A DNA stretch of 64,000 nt. Source: Isoptericola halotolerans (GTDB lineage: Bacteria > Actinomycetota > Actinomycetes > Actinomycetales > Cellulomonadaceae). The stretch's first letter is position 1. Every line of letters starts with the position of its first letter. The translations under genes were made by a program, and so were the position numbers. The stretch lies in contig NZ_JABEZU010000001.1 in the NCBI RefSeq assembly GCF_013149785.1, positions 434,001 through 498,000 of the forward strand, given 5' to 3'. The notes under the pieces were generated by a model. That model ran no database searches. It was not told the DNA's origin and saw only the letters and a program-made list of their open reading frames with translations. Below are positions 1 to 12,483 of the stretch, piece after piece.

Positions 1-51
1 GACGCGACCGCCCTGTCCGGGGCCGCGTCGACGGCGTTGAGCCTCACCTGA
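1..51 (+). CDS. C-terminal tail of a gene that begins upstream of the window (tentative)
   Basis: Frame 1 is open from the first base and closes at a TGA at 49-51, leaving 16 codons rich in Ala, Ser and Thr with the G/C-ending codons typical of this genome. The 98 bases before the desaturase start hold no other obvious feature. Nothing in 16 residues identifies a family, and the frame could be open by chance, so this is only a flag that an upstream gene on the same strand may end here. Confidence 0.3.
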   Translation, partial: DATALSGAASTALSLT

Positions 52-149
52 AGCCCGGCCCCGTCGGGTTGCTTGACCGGGACGTCTGACGCCTCTCGCT
101 CCGCCTCGACGGCGGAGGACACGAGCCTTCACGGCCCGAGGAGCAGATC

Positions 150-1244
150 ATGACCGTCTCGACCTCCCCTCCTGCCGGGCCGCCGACGCCGCGCGCCCGC
201 CCGACGAGCAACGCGACCGTGCGGGACTACTCGGTCCTGGCGAAGATCGTCCGGGAGTCCGGGCTGCTCCGGCGCCGGTACACCTACTACTGGACACGCC
301 TGAGCCTCGCCGTCCTCGCGTTCGGTGCGGTCTGGGCAGGAGTCGCGCTGGTGGGGGACTCCTGGTGGCAGCTCGCGCTCGCGGCCGCGCTCGCGTTCGT
401 CCTGGCGCAGCTGGCGTTCCTCGGGCACGACAGCGCCCACCGCCAGGTCTTCCGCTCCCGACCCTGGAACGACTGGACGGCCCGCATCATCGCGAACGCC
501 TTCGTCGGGCTGAGCATCTCGTGGTGGACGGCCAAGCACGACGCGCACCACACCGCGCCCAACCAGGTGGGTCAGGACCCCGACATCTCGCCGGGGGTCG
601 TCGCCTTCACCCCGGAGGTCCTCGCGAGCCGTCGCGGCTGGCGAGGCGTCCTCGCCCGCCGGCAGGGGTGGTTCTTCTTCCCGCTCCTGACGCTCGAGGG
701 GCTCTACCTGCACGTCGCGAGCGTGCGCCGGCTCGTGTCGCGCCGGCCCGTCCCGCACCGGGGGGTGGAGCTGCCGCTCCTGCTGAGCCGTCTCGTCCTC
801 TACGTGGCGGCGCTCGCGGTCCTGCTGCCGCCCGGTATCGCGGCAGCGTTCCTCGGCACCCAGCTCGCCGTCTTCGGTGTGCTGCTGGGCGCCGCCTTCG
901 CCCCGAACCACAAGGGGATGCCGATCGTCCCGGCCGGCGCCGACGTCGACTTCCTGCGCCGGCAGGTGCTCATGTCCCGGAACATCCGTGGCAACCCGGT
1001 CGTCGACCTCGTCATGGGAGGTCTCAACCGCCAGATCGAGCACCACCTGTTCCCGAGCATGCCGCGACCGAACCTCAAGGACGTGCAGCCGCTGGTCCGT
1101 GCGTACTGCGCCGAGCTGGGCGTCACCTACACCGAGGTGGGGTTCTTCGCGTCGTACCGGATCGTGATCGGCTACCTCAACGACGTCCCGGGGCGTGCCC
1201 GGGACCCGTTCTCCTGCCCGCTGGCCGCCAGCCTGGGGCGGTAG
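150..1244 (+). CDS. Membrane fatty acid (acyl) desaturase
   Basis: A 364-residue di-iron membrane desaturase that would introduce a double bond into acyl chains of membrane lipids using O2. The three histidine boxes are all visible: HDSAH near residue 95, HDAHH near residue 131, and QIEHH near residue 294. The QxxHH form of the third box is that of front-end desaturases, but there is no N-terminal cytochrome b5 domain, so electrons must come from a separate ferredoxin or flavoprotein. Hydrophobic segments lie around residues 50-85 and 210-250. A GAGGAG ribosome site lies 6 bases before the ATG. The gene stands alone; no reductase neighbour is present. Regiospecificity cannot be read from sequence. 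Confidence 0.9.
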   Translation: MTVSTSPPAGPPTPRARPTSNATVRDYSVLAKIVRESGLLRRRYTYYWTRLSLAVLAFGAVWAGVALVGDSWWQLALAAALAFVLAQLAFLGHDSAHRQVFRSRPWNDWTARIIANAFVGLSISWWTAKHDAHHTAPNQVGQDPDISPGVVAFTPEVLASRRGWRGVLARRQGWFFFPLLTLEGLYLHVASVRRLVSRRPVPHRGVELPLLLSRLVLYVAALAVLLPPGIAAAFLGTQLAVFGVLLGAAFAPNHKGMPIVPAGADVDFLRRQVLMSRNIRGNPVVDLVMGGLNRQIEHHLFPSMPRPNLKDVQPLVRAYCAELGVTYTEVGFFASYRIVIGYLNDVPGRARDPFSCPLAASLGR

Positions 1245-1360
1245 GGCCGGACGCGCCCGCCGCCCCGGGGACCCGCTGAGGGACGGGGTGTAGCGTCGAG
1301 GTATCCGGGCGAACGTGCCCCGTCTGAGGTGCGCGGGCCCGGAACCGCAAGGAGGCCGTC

Positions 1361-1723
1361 ATGGCCGCCCCACACGTCTACCGCACCACCAACGGTCAGC
1401 TCAGCACCCCGGGCCCCCTGCGGACCGGGCCGGAGACCACACCACGTTCGCGTCGATGGACCTCGACGGTCCCGAGGACGCCACGGACCCGTGCCGGCGC
1501 GACCTGGGTGGGGATCTGTCTCGCAGCCCTGCTCCTGGTCGCTCTCATCGTGTTCATGTTCCAGAACACCCAGCCCGTGCTGGTGTCGTTCCTCGGTACT
1601 CAGGCCACGGTCCCGCTCGCCCTCGCGCTGCTGGTCGCGGGAGTCGGGGTGGGCGTCATCGCCCTCGTCGTCGGGACGGTCCGCATCGGGCAGCTCCGTC
1701 GGCGCCTCGCGCACGGCGGCTGA
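1361..1723 (+). CDS. LapA-type (DUF1049) small membrane protein
   Basis: A 120-residue protein with a basic, proline-rich N-terminus (about 48 residues) and two hydrophobic helices (about 49-68 and 80-102) separated by a short FQNTQPV-type turn, followed by an arginine-rich tail. This is the layout of LapA / DUF1049 proteins of the inner membrane; in enterobacteria LapA works with LapB in LPS assembly, a role that cannot apply here, so the function in actinobacteria is open. The start is fixed by AAGGAGG at 1349-1355. A strong hairpin follows directly. Confidence 0.7.
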   Translation: MAAPHVYRTTNGQLSTPGPLRTGPETTPRSRRWTSTVPRTPRTRAGATWVGICLAALLLVALIVFMFQNTQPVLVSFLGTQATVPLALALLVAGVGVGVIALVVGTVRIGQLRRRLAHGG

Positions 1724-1727
1724 TCGA

Positions 1728-1781
1728 GACGCCGACGGCCCGGGGCTCACCCGAACAGGTGAGCCCCGGGCCGTCGGCGTC
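1728..1781. terminator. Bidirectional terminator hairpin between the LapA-like gene and icd
   Basis: A perfect 24-bp inverted repeat (1728-1751 with 1758-1781, loop of 6) fills the gap between two convergent genes. There is no long T tract on either side, as is usual for actinobacterial hairpin terminators. Confidence 0.85.
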
Positions 1782-1786
1782 GTGGG

Positions 1787-5643
<3,857 letters not shown>

Positions 5644-5698
5644 GCCCGGGGCGGCCGTCGGTGGTCGGTGGCGCGGAGCAACCGCACGACACGTTTTG

Positions 5699-5727
5699 GT
5701 AACACTCCTGCGTTACATCGTTAGAAT
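5699..5727 (+). promoter_or_regulatory. Promoter of the family-5 ABC importer operon with internal operator
   Basis: GTAACA (5699-5704) and TAGAAT (5722-5727) with a 17-base spacer form a good housekeeping-type promoter in an unusually AT-rich patch. An inverted repeat GTAAC-N8-GTTAC (5699-5703 / 5712-5716) lies across the -35 and spacer, a position suited to repression. A second inverted repeat, GGTTG-CCTGT-CAACC, lies at 5758-5772. No regulator gene is adjacent. Confidence 0.5.
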
Positions 5728-5844
5728 GGCTGGCGCCACGGTACCGGGTATTTGTTAGGTTGCCTGTCAACCGAGCGGTACCCCTCCGGCGCAACGACCG
5801 CGCCGTGGCCCGGCGCACTGGAGCGCCGTGAAAGGAAGGCCCCC

Positions 5845-7578
5845 ATGCACGGACCCACGAGGCGCCGACGCTGGCTCCGCGCCACCGCACTGGCCGCGAC
5901 CGTGACTCTCCTGGCCGCCGCCTGCGGGGGCGGCACCGCCGAGGCGCCGGAGGACGGCGCGGCACCCAGCGCAGCCGGTGGTGACACCGACAGGGAGCTC
6001 GTGATCTGGGCGGGGTCCCAGACGCCGATCACCGCGAACTTCAACCCGTTCAACGCGGCCGGCGTGCTGCACCTCGCCAACGGCGGGATCTACGAGACGC
6101 TCTTCGCCTACAACAAGGCGGCCGACACCGAGCCCGTCCCGCTGCTCGGCACCGACTTCGCGTGGAGCGAGGACGGCACCGAGCTCACCGTCACGCTGCG
6201 CGACGGCGTCGAGTGGAACGACGGCGAACCGTTCACCACCGACGACGTCGTCTACTCGTTCCTGAACGAGGCGTCCAAGCCGGCCTACCTCGCCGACGCC
6301 GTCGCCACCGACGACTCCGCGGTGCTGCTGTCCTTCGACGAGCCGCAGTTCACCAACGAGTTCGCCCTGCTCGGCGCCACCTACATGGTCCCCGAGCACG
6401 TCTTCAGCCAGCACGAGGACGCCGAGGACGCCGAGGCGGAGCTCAGCGGGATCGTCGCCTGGCCGAACGCCGAGTCCCCCGTCGGTACCGGCCCGTACCT
6501 CGTGGAGACCACCTCCGACGCCGCCTACACCGCCGTGGCGAACCCCGGCTACTGGGGCGGGGAGCCGGCCGTGAAGAACCTGCGCTACGTCGGCATCGAC
6601 TCGAACCAGTCCGCCGAGGACCTGCTCGCCACCGGCCAGGTCGACTGGGCCACCATGTTCGTCCCCGAGCCCGAGCGGATCGAGGCGGCCGGCTACGGCT
6701 ATCTCAACACCCCGGTCGACCCCACGGTGCTGTACACCTGCGCCAACGCCGACCTCGGCTGCGAGGGTGACCAGACCGACGTCGCCGTCCGGCAGGCGCT
6801 CAGCGTCGCGATCGACCGTGGTCAGATCGCCGAGAAGGCCTTCGTCGGGCTCACCGCGGACATCTCGCCCACGTTCGCGCTCCTCGGCAGGGACGACAAG
6901 TGGATCGCCGACGGCATGCCCGCCGCGATCGAGCAGTCGGCCGACGCCGACCAGGCCGGGCAGATCCTCGAGGACGCCGGCTACGAGAAGGACGCGGACG
7001 GGTTCTACGGCAAGGACGGCGAGCCCATCGAGCTGACCCTGACCTCCGTCGACGGCTGGTCCGACTACAACAACGCCGCCAAGCTCATCGAGGAGCAGGC
7101 GGCGGCCGCGGGCATCAAGGTGATCGCCTCGACGGTCTCCTGGAACGAGTTCGCCGACTCGCGCACCGGCGGCGAGTTCCAGCTCGTCATGGGCGGCGTC
7201 ATCGGCACCTCCTCGGCCGACCCGTACCAGATCTACCGGGACTGGTTCTCCGGTGACTACACCACCCCGGTGGGCACCGCCCTCGAGCCGGGCTTCTGGA
7301 ACTTCTCCCGGTACGCGAACGACGAGGTCGACGCCGCGGTGAAGGTGGCCGCCGGGACCGACGACGAGTCGGTGAAGGCCGACGCGTACGCCACGGTCCA
7401 GGAGCACATCGTCCACGACGTGCCGTACATCCCGCTGGTCGTCAACGCCACGCAGACGTTCTACAACAGCACCGACTACACCGGCTGGCCCACCGAGGAG
7501 GACCTCTACCTCTTCCCGCCGGCCTGGCAGGGACCGACCTCCGGCGTGATCCTCGGCAACCTCACCGGCACCGAGTGA
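5845..7578 (+). CDS. ABC transporter substrate-binding lipoprotein, family 5 (DppA/OppA type)
   Basis: A 577-residue extracytoplasmic solute receptor. The N-terminus has an arginine-rich n-region, a hydrophobic core and a lipobox ending in Cys27 (LLAAAC), so it should be a membrane-anchored lipoprotein. SBP_bac_5 features are clear: an early GGIYETLF segment, then WSEDGTELTVTLRDGVEWNDG, DDVVYSFLN and, further on, VGTGPYLVE. The ATG at 5845 follows AAAGGAAGG and is preferred to an upstream in-frame GTG-type start. Family-5 receptors bind peptides, nickel or, in many actinobacteria and Thermotoga, oligosaccharides; no hydrolase or peptidase gene nearby tells which. Confidence 0.92.
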   Translation: MHGPTRRRRWLRATALAATVTLLAAACGGGTAEAPEDGAAPSAAGGDTDRELVIWAGSQTPITANFNPFNAAGVLHLANGGIYETLFAYNKAADTEPVPLLGTDFAWSEDGTELTVTLRDGVEWNDGEPFTTDDVVYSFLNEASKPAYLADAVATDDSAVLLSFDEPQFTNEFALLGATYMVPEHVFSQHEDAEDAEAELSGIVAWPNAESPVGTGPYLVETTSDAAYTAVANPGYWGGEPAVKNLRYVGIDSNQSAEDLLATGQVDWATMFVPEPERIEAAGYGYLNTPVDPTVLYTCANADLGCEGDQTDVAVRQALSVAIDRGQIAEKAFVGLTADISPTFALLGRDDKWIADGMPAAIEQSADADQAGQILEDAGYEKDADGFYGKDGEPIELTLTSVDGWSDYNNAAKLIEEQAAAAGIKVIASTVSWNEFADSRTGGEFQLVMGGVIGTSSADPYQIYRDWFSGDYTTPVGTALEPGFWNFSRYANDEVDAAVKVAAGTDDESVKADAYATVQEHIVHDVPYIPLVVNATQTFYNSTDYTGWPTEEDLYLFPPAWQGPTSGVILGNLTGTE

Positions 7579-7608
7579 GGCGCTGAGGACGGACCGAGGA
7601 GGAGTCGC

Positions 7609-7635
7609 ATGCTGACCAAGGACGGAACGCCATGA
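7609..7635 (+). CDS. Eight-codon leader ORF overlapping the first permease start
   Basis: ATG at 7609 opens MLTKDGTP and stops at a TGA (7633-7635) that overlaps the permease ATG (7632) in an ATGA. It has a far better ribosome site (GAGGAGGAG, 7596-7604, 4 bases from the ATG) than the permease, which has none of its own. The likely role is translational coupling: ribosomes load on the mini-ORF and re-initiate on the permease, setting its level relative to the abundant binding protein. The peptide itself need not be functional. Confidence 0.5.
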   Translation: MLTKDGTP

Positions 7636-8624
7636 GGTTCTACGCCCGGCGGGTCGGGTTCTACGCCCTGACGCTGTGGATAGCGGTCTCGCTGAACTTC
7701 CTGCTCCCGCGCCTGCTGCCCGGAGACCCGTACACGATCCTGCTCGCGCGGCTGCAGCGCAGCGGAGACGTGTCCCCGGCAGTACAGAACAGCCTGCGAC
7801 TCCTCCTCGGCGCCACCGAGGACCAGAGCCTGTGGCAGCAGTACGTCAGCTACTGGGGCAACCTGCTGCGCGGAGACCTCGGGGTGTCGGTGACACAGTT
7901 CCCCACCCCGGTCACCGACCTGATCGCCGGAGCCCTGCCCTGGACCATCGGCCTGGTCGGCACCGCCACGATCCTGTCGTTCGTGCTGGGTGTCGGGCTC
8001 GGTGCGTGGGCGGGCTGGCGACGTGGCTCCTGGGTGGACGGGGTCATCCCGTCCACGACGCTCCTGCAGTCGCTGCCGTACTTCTGGGTCGCGCTGCTCT
8101 TCATCTACGTGTTCAGCGTCGAGCTGCGGTGGTTCCCGATCATCGGCGCCTACGACGTGTTCACCTTCAACGGCCCCGAGCTGAGCTGGGCGTTCGTCGG
8201 GTCGGTGCTCTACCACGCCGTCCTCCCGGCGGTGACGATCATCATCTCCTCCGTCGGCGCGTGGATGCTCGGGATGCGCAACATGATGGTCTCGACGCTG
8301 TCCGAGGACTACGTCATGACCGCCCAGGCCAAGGGGCTGCACACCCGCCGCATCGCCCTGACCTACGCCGTGCGCAACGCCGCCATCCCGTCGGTGAACG
8401 GGTTCGGCGTCGCGCTGGCCTTCGTCGTGGCCGGTTCGCTCGTCACCGAGCAGGTCTTCAGCTACCCCGGTCTGGGCAAGCTGATGATCGAGGCCGTCCG
8501 CAACAACGACTACGCCCTCATGCAGGGCGTGTTCCTCATGATCACGCTCGCCGTGCTCGCCGCACTCCTGGTCATGGACCTCGTGCACGGCCTCATCGAC
8601 CCGAGGGCCCGCCACCGTGACTGA
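7632..8624 (+). CDS. ABC transporter permease (DppB type)
   Basis: A 330-residue inner-membrane permease of the binding-protein-dependent importer family. It starts with a short cytoplasmic segment and a first helix (about 11-30), then a large external loop to about residue 100, then five more helices. The ABC-interacting EAA loop is visible near VMTAQAKGLHTRRIALTYAVRNA, with the Gly at the usual place. It pairs with the next permease to form the channel. Its ATG lies inside the stop of the 8-codon leader ORF, and its end overlaps the next gene by 8 bases. Confidence 0.93.
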   Translation: MRFYARRVGFYALTLWIAVSLNFLLPRLLPGDPYTILLARLQRSGDVSPAVQNSLRLLLGATEDQSLWQQYVSYWGNLLRGDLGVSVTQFPTPVTDLIAGALPWTIGLVGTATILSFVLGVGLGAWAGWRRGSWVDGVIPSTTLLQSLPYFWVALLFIYVFSVELRWFPIIGAYDVFTFNGPELSWAFVGSVLYHAVLPAVTIIISSVGAWMLGMRNMMVSTLSEDYVMTAQAKGLHTRRIALTYAVRNAAIPSVNGFGVALAFVVAGSLVTEQVFSYPGLGKLMIEAVRNNDYALMQGVFLMITLAVLAALLVMDLVHGLIDPRARHRD

Positions 8625-9627
8625 CCAGCCCACGGACCGACCAGAGGTCCGCCGCCCGGCCCGCCGCCGCCCGTCCCGCGACGCCAAGCTCGTCGTCGGC
8701 CTCGCCGTCGTCGGCGCCACCGTGCTCTTCGCGATCTTCGGGCCGATGCTCACCCAGGACCCGCGCAGCTCCGACAACCCCGTGCTGGTCCCGCCGCAGC
8801 CCGGCCACTGGCTCGGCACCACGAGCCTCGGGTACGACGTCCTCGCTCAGCTCGCCGAGGGCGCGCGCGGATCCCTGCTCGTGGGTGTCGTCGCCGGGCT
8901 GCTCGCGATCGTGCTGTCCCTGGTCTTCGGCGTGGTGGCCGGCTATGCCCGGGGCGCCACGGACGAGGGGCTGTCCCTGATCACGAACGTCATGCTCGTG
9001 ATCCCCGGGCTTCCGCTGATGATCGTGGTCTCCAGCTACCTGGAGGTGCGCAGCCTGTGGGTGGTCGCGATCATCCTCGGGGCGACCGCCTGGCCCGGCG
9101 CCGCCGTCGTGCTGCGCCTGCAGGCCCGCTCGCTGCGCAGCCGCGACTACGTCTCTGCGGCCCGGGTCGCCGGCGAGTCCACCCCGCGCCTGCTGGGCAT
9201 GGAGATCCTGCCCAACCTCCTGCCGCTGCTCACCGCCCAGTTCCTCTTCGCGGTGGTGCTCTCCATCCTCGGCGAGGCCGGGCTGTCCTACCTCGGGCTG
9301 GGTCCCAACGGGTCGATCACCTGGGGGACCATGCTCAACGAGGCCCAGGGCGGTGGTGCCCTCACGCGCGGCGCCTGGTGGTGGTTCGTCCCGCCGGGAC
9401 TGATGATCGCCGTCCTCGGGTGCGCGATGAGCCTGATCAACTTCGCCATCGACGAGGTCATCGACCCCAAGCTCCGACAGGCACCCACCGCAGCCAAGCT
9501 CCAGCGCAAGGCCCGCAAGGCCGGCCTGGACATCACGTCACCGGCGCACGACGACGACACCCCCCGGCCGGCCCCCGCAAGCCGGGCCCCGGACCCCGAC
9601 GACCACAAGGAGAGGGTGCAGGCATGA
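8617..9627 (+). CDS. ABC transporter permease (DppC type)
   Basis: A 336-residue second permease of the importer, starting at GTG 8617, inside the end of the previous gene. It has a basic N-terminus, a first helix about residues 27-47, the external segment with the family hallmark HWLGTTSLGYDVLAQLAEG, and five further helices. The EAA loop appears around DYVSAARVAGESTPRLLGME. The C-terminus extends about 50 residues past the last helix as a charged, proline-rich cytoplasmic tail, longer than in E. coli DppC. It overlaps the ATPase gene that follows by ATGA. Confidence 0.92.
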   Translation: MTDQPTDRPEVRRPARRRPSRDAKLVVGLAVVGATVLFAIFGPMLTQDPRSSDNPVLVPPQPGHWLGTTSLGYDVLAQLAEGARGSLLVGVVAGLLAIVLSLVFGVVAGYARGATDEGLSLITNVMLVIPGLPLMIVVSSYLEVRSLWVVAIILGATAWPGAAVVLRLQARSLRSRDYVSAARVAGESTPRLLGMEILPNLLPLLTAQFLFAVVLSILGEAGLSYLGLGPNGSITWGTMLNEAQGGGALTRGAWWWFVPPGLMIAVLGCAMSLINFAIDEVIDPKLRQAPTAAKLQRKARKAGLDITSPAHDDDTPRPAPASRAPDPDDHKERVQA

Positions 9628-10517
9628 GCGGGACCACCACGGCACCCGGCCCGCTGAGCTCGGCGGCGCACGCGGCCCACGTCGCGCGGCTGACCCCGGT
9701 GCTCACCGCGCGGGACGTGTCGATCGAGTACGAGGTCGACCCGCCTGTCCGCGCCGTCCGGGACGTGTCCCTGACCCTGCACCGGGGCGAGATCCTCGGG
9801 CTGGCCGGCGAGTCCGGCTGTGGCAAGTCGACGCTGGCCTACGGCCTCGACCGGCTCATCAGGCCGCCCGCCGTCATGACGTCCGGCCAGGTGACCTTCC
9901 ACGACGCGGACGGCACCGAGACCGACGTCGTCGCCCTCGACGGCGACGCCCTGCGCGCGTTCCGCTGGGACAAGGTGTCCATGGTCTTCCAGGGCGCCAT
10001 GAACTCCCTCAACCCGGTGATCAGCGTCCGGGCGCAGCTCGAGGACGTCCTGACCACCCACCGCCCGCACCTGACCAAGCAGCGACGGCGGGAACGCTGC
10101 GCGGAGCTGTTGCAGCTGGTCGGCGTCGACCCCGGCCGCCTCGACGCGTTCGCCCACGAGCTGTCCGGCGGGATGCGCCAGCGGGTGATGATCGCGATGG
10201 CGATGGCGCTCGACCCGCAGGTCATGATCATGGACGAGCCGACGACGGCCCTCGACGTCGTCGTCCAGCGGGAGATCCTGCGCCAGATCATGCGCCTGCG
10301 CGAGACGTTCGGCTTCGCCGTCGTGTTCATCACGCACGACCTGCCGCTGCTGCTGGAGATCGCCGACCGCATCGCCGTCATGCGGGCCGGCGAGATCGTC
10401 GAGCTCGACACGGCCGAGCAGCTCTACGCCGAGCCGCAGCACGAGTACACGCAGCAGCTGCTGTCCTCCTTCCCGAGCCTGCTCGGGGAGTTCTCCTACG
10501 ACGAGGAGCGACGATGA
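9624..10517 (+). CDS. ABC transporter ATP-binding protein (DppD type)
   Basis: A 297-residue nucleotide-binding subunit. Walker A is GESGCGKST near residue 62, the signature is LSGGMRQRV, Walker B is VMIMDEPTTALD, followed by the switch histidine in FITHDLPLLLE. The first 25 residues are a low-complexity Ala/Thr/Pro extension before the domain. ATG 9624 overlaps the permease stop (ATGA) and its own end overlaps the next ATPase gene by 4 bases, so all are translated in tandem. Together with the next gene it powers the importer. Confidence 0.93.
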   Translation: MSGTTTAPGPLSSAAHAAHVARLTPVLTARDVSIEYEVDPPVRAVRDVSLTLHRGEILGLAGESGCGKSTLAYGLDRLIRPPAVMTSGQVTFHDADGTETDVVALDGDALRAFRWDKVSMVFQGAMNSLNPVISVRAQLEDVLTTHRPHLTKQRRRERCAELLQLVGVDPGRLDAFAHELSGGMRQRVMIAMAMALDPQVMIMDEPTTALDVVVQREILRQIMRLRETFGFAVVFITHDLPLLLEIADRIAVMRAGEIVELDTAEQLYAEPQHEYTQQLLSSFPSLLGEFSYDEERR

Positions 10518-11347
10518 GCACCCTCGAGGTCCGCCACCTCGTCAAGGACTTCCGGGTCCGCGACGGGCTGAGGCGCGGCACGCTGCGCGCCGTCGACGAC
10601 GTCTCGTTCACCCTCGCCGCGGGCCGGACGGTCGCCGTGGTGGGGGAGTCCGGGTCCGGCAAGTCGACCGTGGCGCGGATGATCGCCCAGCTCGAGACCC
10701 CCACGGCGGGCGAGATCCTGCTCGACGGCGAACCGATCGGCCGGCGCGGCCGGGCACTGGCGCGCTACCGCAACCAGGTGCAGATGGTGTTCCAGGACCC
10801 GTTCGCCTCCCTGAACCCCTACCACCCCGTGAGCTACCACCTCGAGCGCCCGCTGAGGATCCACGGCGTCGCCCGCGGCAAGGAGGTGACCCCGGCGGTC
10901 CACCGGCTGCTGCGCAGCGTCGAGCTCGACCCGCCGGAGGTCTTCGCGGCCAAGCGACCCCACGAGATGTCCGGCGGGCAGCGACAGCGCATCGCCATCG
11001 CCCGGGCGCTCGCCCCCGGCGCCCGGTTCCTCGTCGCCGACGAGCCGGTCTCCATGCTGGACGTCTCCATCCGCCTCGGGGTGCTCAGCCTGCTCGCCCG
11101 GCTGCAGCGCGAGGAGAACCTCGGCGTCCTCTACATCACCCACGACCTGGCCACGGCCCGGCACTTCAGCGACGAGATCGTCGTCATGCTCCGCGGCGAC
11201 GTCGTCGAGCAGGGACCGAGCGACCAGGTGATCCTCGACCCGCAGCACGACTACACCAAGACGCTGCTGGCCGCCGCCCCCGACCCGTCCCGGCACGGGA
11301 GGCTGCGCGACGAGGTGCGCGCCGAGCTCGCGGCGCAAGCCTCCTGA
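10514..11347 (+). CDS. ABC transporter ATP-binding protein (DppF type)
   Basis: A 277-residue partner ATPase. Walker A GESGSGKST, signature MSGGQRQRI, Walker B FLVADEPVSMLDVS and the switch histidine in YITHDLATAR are all intact. It is shorter than E. coli DppF (about 330 residues) and has little of the C-terminal oligopeptide-transporter extension. It is the last gene of the operon and is followed by a hairpin. The mixed pair of ATPases with two permeases and one lipoprotein makes a complete importer. Confidence 0.92.
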   Translation: MSTLEVRHLVKDFRVRDGLRRGTLRAVDDVSFTLAAGRTVAVVGESGSGKSTVARMIAQLETPTAGEILLDGEPIGRRGRALARYRNQVQMVFQDPFASLNPYHPVSYHLERPLRIHGVARGKEVTPAVHRLLRSVELDPPEVFAAKRPHEMSGGQRQRIAIARALAPGARFLVADEPVSMLDVSIRLGVLSLLARLQREENLGVLYITHDLATARHFSDEIVVMLRGDVVEQGPSDQVILDPQHDYTKTLLAAAPDPSRHGRLRDEVRAELAAQAS

Positions 11348-11368
11348 CACCGGTCCGTCCGAGGCCGG

Positions 11369-11398
11369 GCTCCCGCACAGGGACCGCCGTGCGGGAGC
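11369..11398. terminator. Terminator hairpin after the ABC importer operon
   Basis: GCTCCCGCAC (11369-11378) pairs perfectly with GTGCGGGAGC (11389-11398) around a 10-base loop, between the convergent ABC operon and the DinB-like gene. Confidence 0.65.
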
Positions 11399-11959
11399 TC
11401 AGCTCCACCGCGCCCGGTACAGGTCGCGCAGGAGGCACATCTCGGCGCCGTGAGCCATCCCCTCGCGGTTGAGGTGCGCGACGAGCGCCGCCATCGAGTC
11501 CTCGGCGAAGTAGCTGCCCTTCGGCCCGAGCGGCCGGGCGAGCTCCTCGTCGTCCAGGGTGGCCACGGCGTCGTACCAGGACCGGTACCCCTCGGCGAGG
11601 AGCGCGAGCCCGCCCTCGGCGGTCAGCGGCAGCGGCTCGGGCCAGTGCCGCGGGTCGAACATGTCGGCGTCCTCGGGCGCCGCCGTCGGGCCGAAGAGGG
11701 CCCGGGCGCGGCCTCCCCACACGTCACGTCCCAGGTGGGCCATCCTCCAGGCGAGCGTCGTGACCGGTGGGACCGCCGGCTCGGGCTGCGTCTCCTCGAT
11801 GCGCACGACGCCCGCGGCGTCCGGGCGCAGGCTCCAGCAGCCGTCCACCGGCTCCCACAGGTACTCGTCGTCCGTCAGGCCCTGCAGCCGCGGCCACAGG
11901 TTCGACTCCCAGTAGAAGGCCATCTGATCGGTCAGCAGCGTGCGCACCGTCGTCACCAC
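11399..11959 (-). CDS. DinB-like / DUF664-type four-helix protein
   Basis: About 186 residues from a GTG at 11959 (GTG 11956 is equally possible; no strong ribosome site). Features of the DinB / YfiT-like metal-binding four-helix fold are LTDQMAFYWESNLWPRLQGL at the N-terminus, an early TLAWRMAHLGRDVWGG segment whose histidine would be a metal ligand, and a late ALVAHLNREGMAHGAEM segment carrying two more histidines. Many such actinobacterial proteins are thiol (mycothiol or bacillithiol) dependent S-transferases, but the substrate cannot be told. It is divergent from the SCP2-like gene with about 40 bases between starts. Confidence 0.75.
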   Translation of the reverse strand: MVTTVRTLLTDQMAFYWESNLWPRLQGLTDDEYLWEPVDGCWSLRPDAAGVVRIEETQPEPAVPPVTTLAWRMAHLGRDVWGGRARALFGPTAAPEDADMFDPRHWPEPLPLTAEGGLALLAEGYRSWYDAVATLDDEELARPLGPKGSYFAEDSMAALVAHLNREGMAHGAEMCLLRDLYRARWS

Positions 11960-11999
11960 GGAGCCATCATGGTCGGCACCACCGACATAACCTGTGCCC

Positions 12000-12374
12000 A
12001 TGCCTGCACGACGACGGACCGACCCTTCCGCCGGGCGCGCCGCGGTGGCCGCCTGGCTCGAGGGCGACCACGCCCGCGCCACGACGACGACGGCGGTGCG
12101 GTTCACGCTCGAGGAGCTGGCCGCCGTCGCACCCGGCAACGCGGTCGAGGTGCGCGTCCCGCCGGCCGGTGCCGTGCAGGCCGTCGAGGGGCCGCGCCAC
12201 ACGCGGGGGACCCCGCCGAACGTCGTCGAGACCGACGTCGAGACGTGGCTGGCGCTCGCCACAGGTCGGGCCGCATGGACCGACGTCCTCGCCGCGGGGC
12301 GTGTGCACGCCTCGGGCGAACGGGCGGACCTGTCGTCGTGGCTGCCGCTGCAGGCGACGCGCGACCGCGGCTGA
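12000..12374 (+). CDS. SCP2-like (sterol carrier family) small protein
   Basis: A 124-residue protein with the pattern of the bacterial SCP ortholog domain: a short basic N-terminus (PARRRTDPSAG), then a central VRFTLEELAAVAPGNAVEVRV strand region, a PPNVVETDVETWLALATGR segment, and an ASGERADLSSWLPL end. Proteins of this family are common single-copy genes in actinobacteria and are thought to bind hydrophobic ligands; no reaction is established. A GTG at 11994 would add two residues. It is divergent from the DinB-like gene. Confidence 0.7.
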   Translation: MPARRRTDPSAGRAAVAAWLEGDHARATTTTAVRFTLEELAAVAPGNAVEVRVPPAGAVQAVEGPRHTRGTPPNVVETDVETWLALATGRAAWTDVLAAGRVHASGERADLSSWLPLQATRDRG

Positions 12375-12483
12375 CGCGGGCACGGCGTCCTGGCCGTCGC
12401 CGAGGGTCGTCGGGCGGGCGTCGGTGGGCGGCGGTACCGTCGCGAGCACCGGACTCCTGTCGGCAGCACGTCCGTGACCTGGG

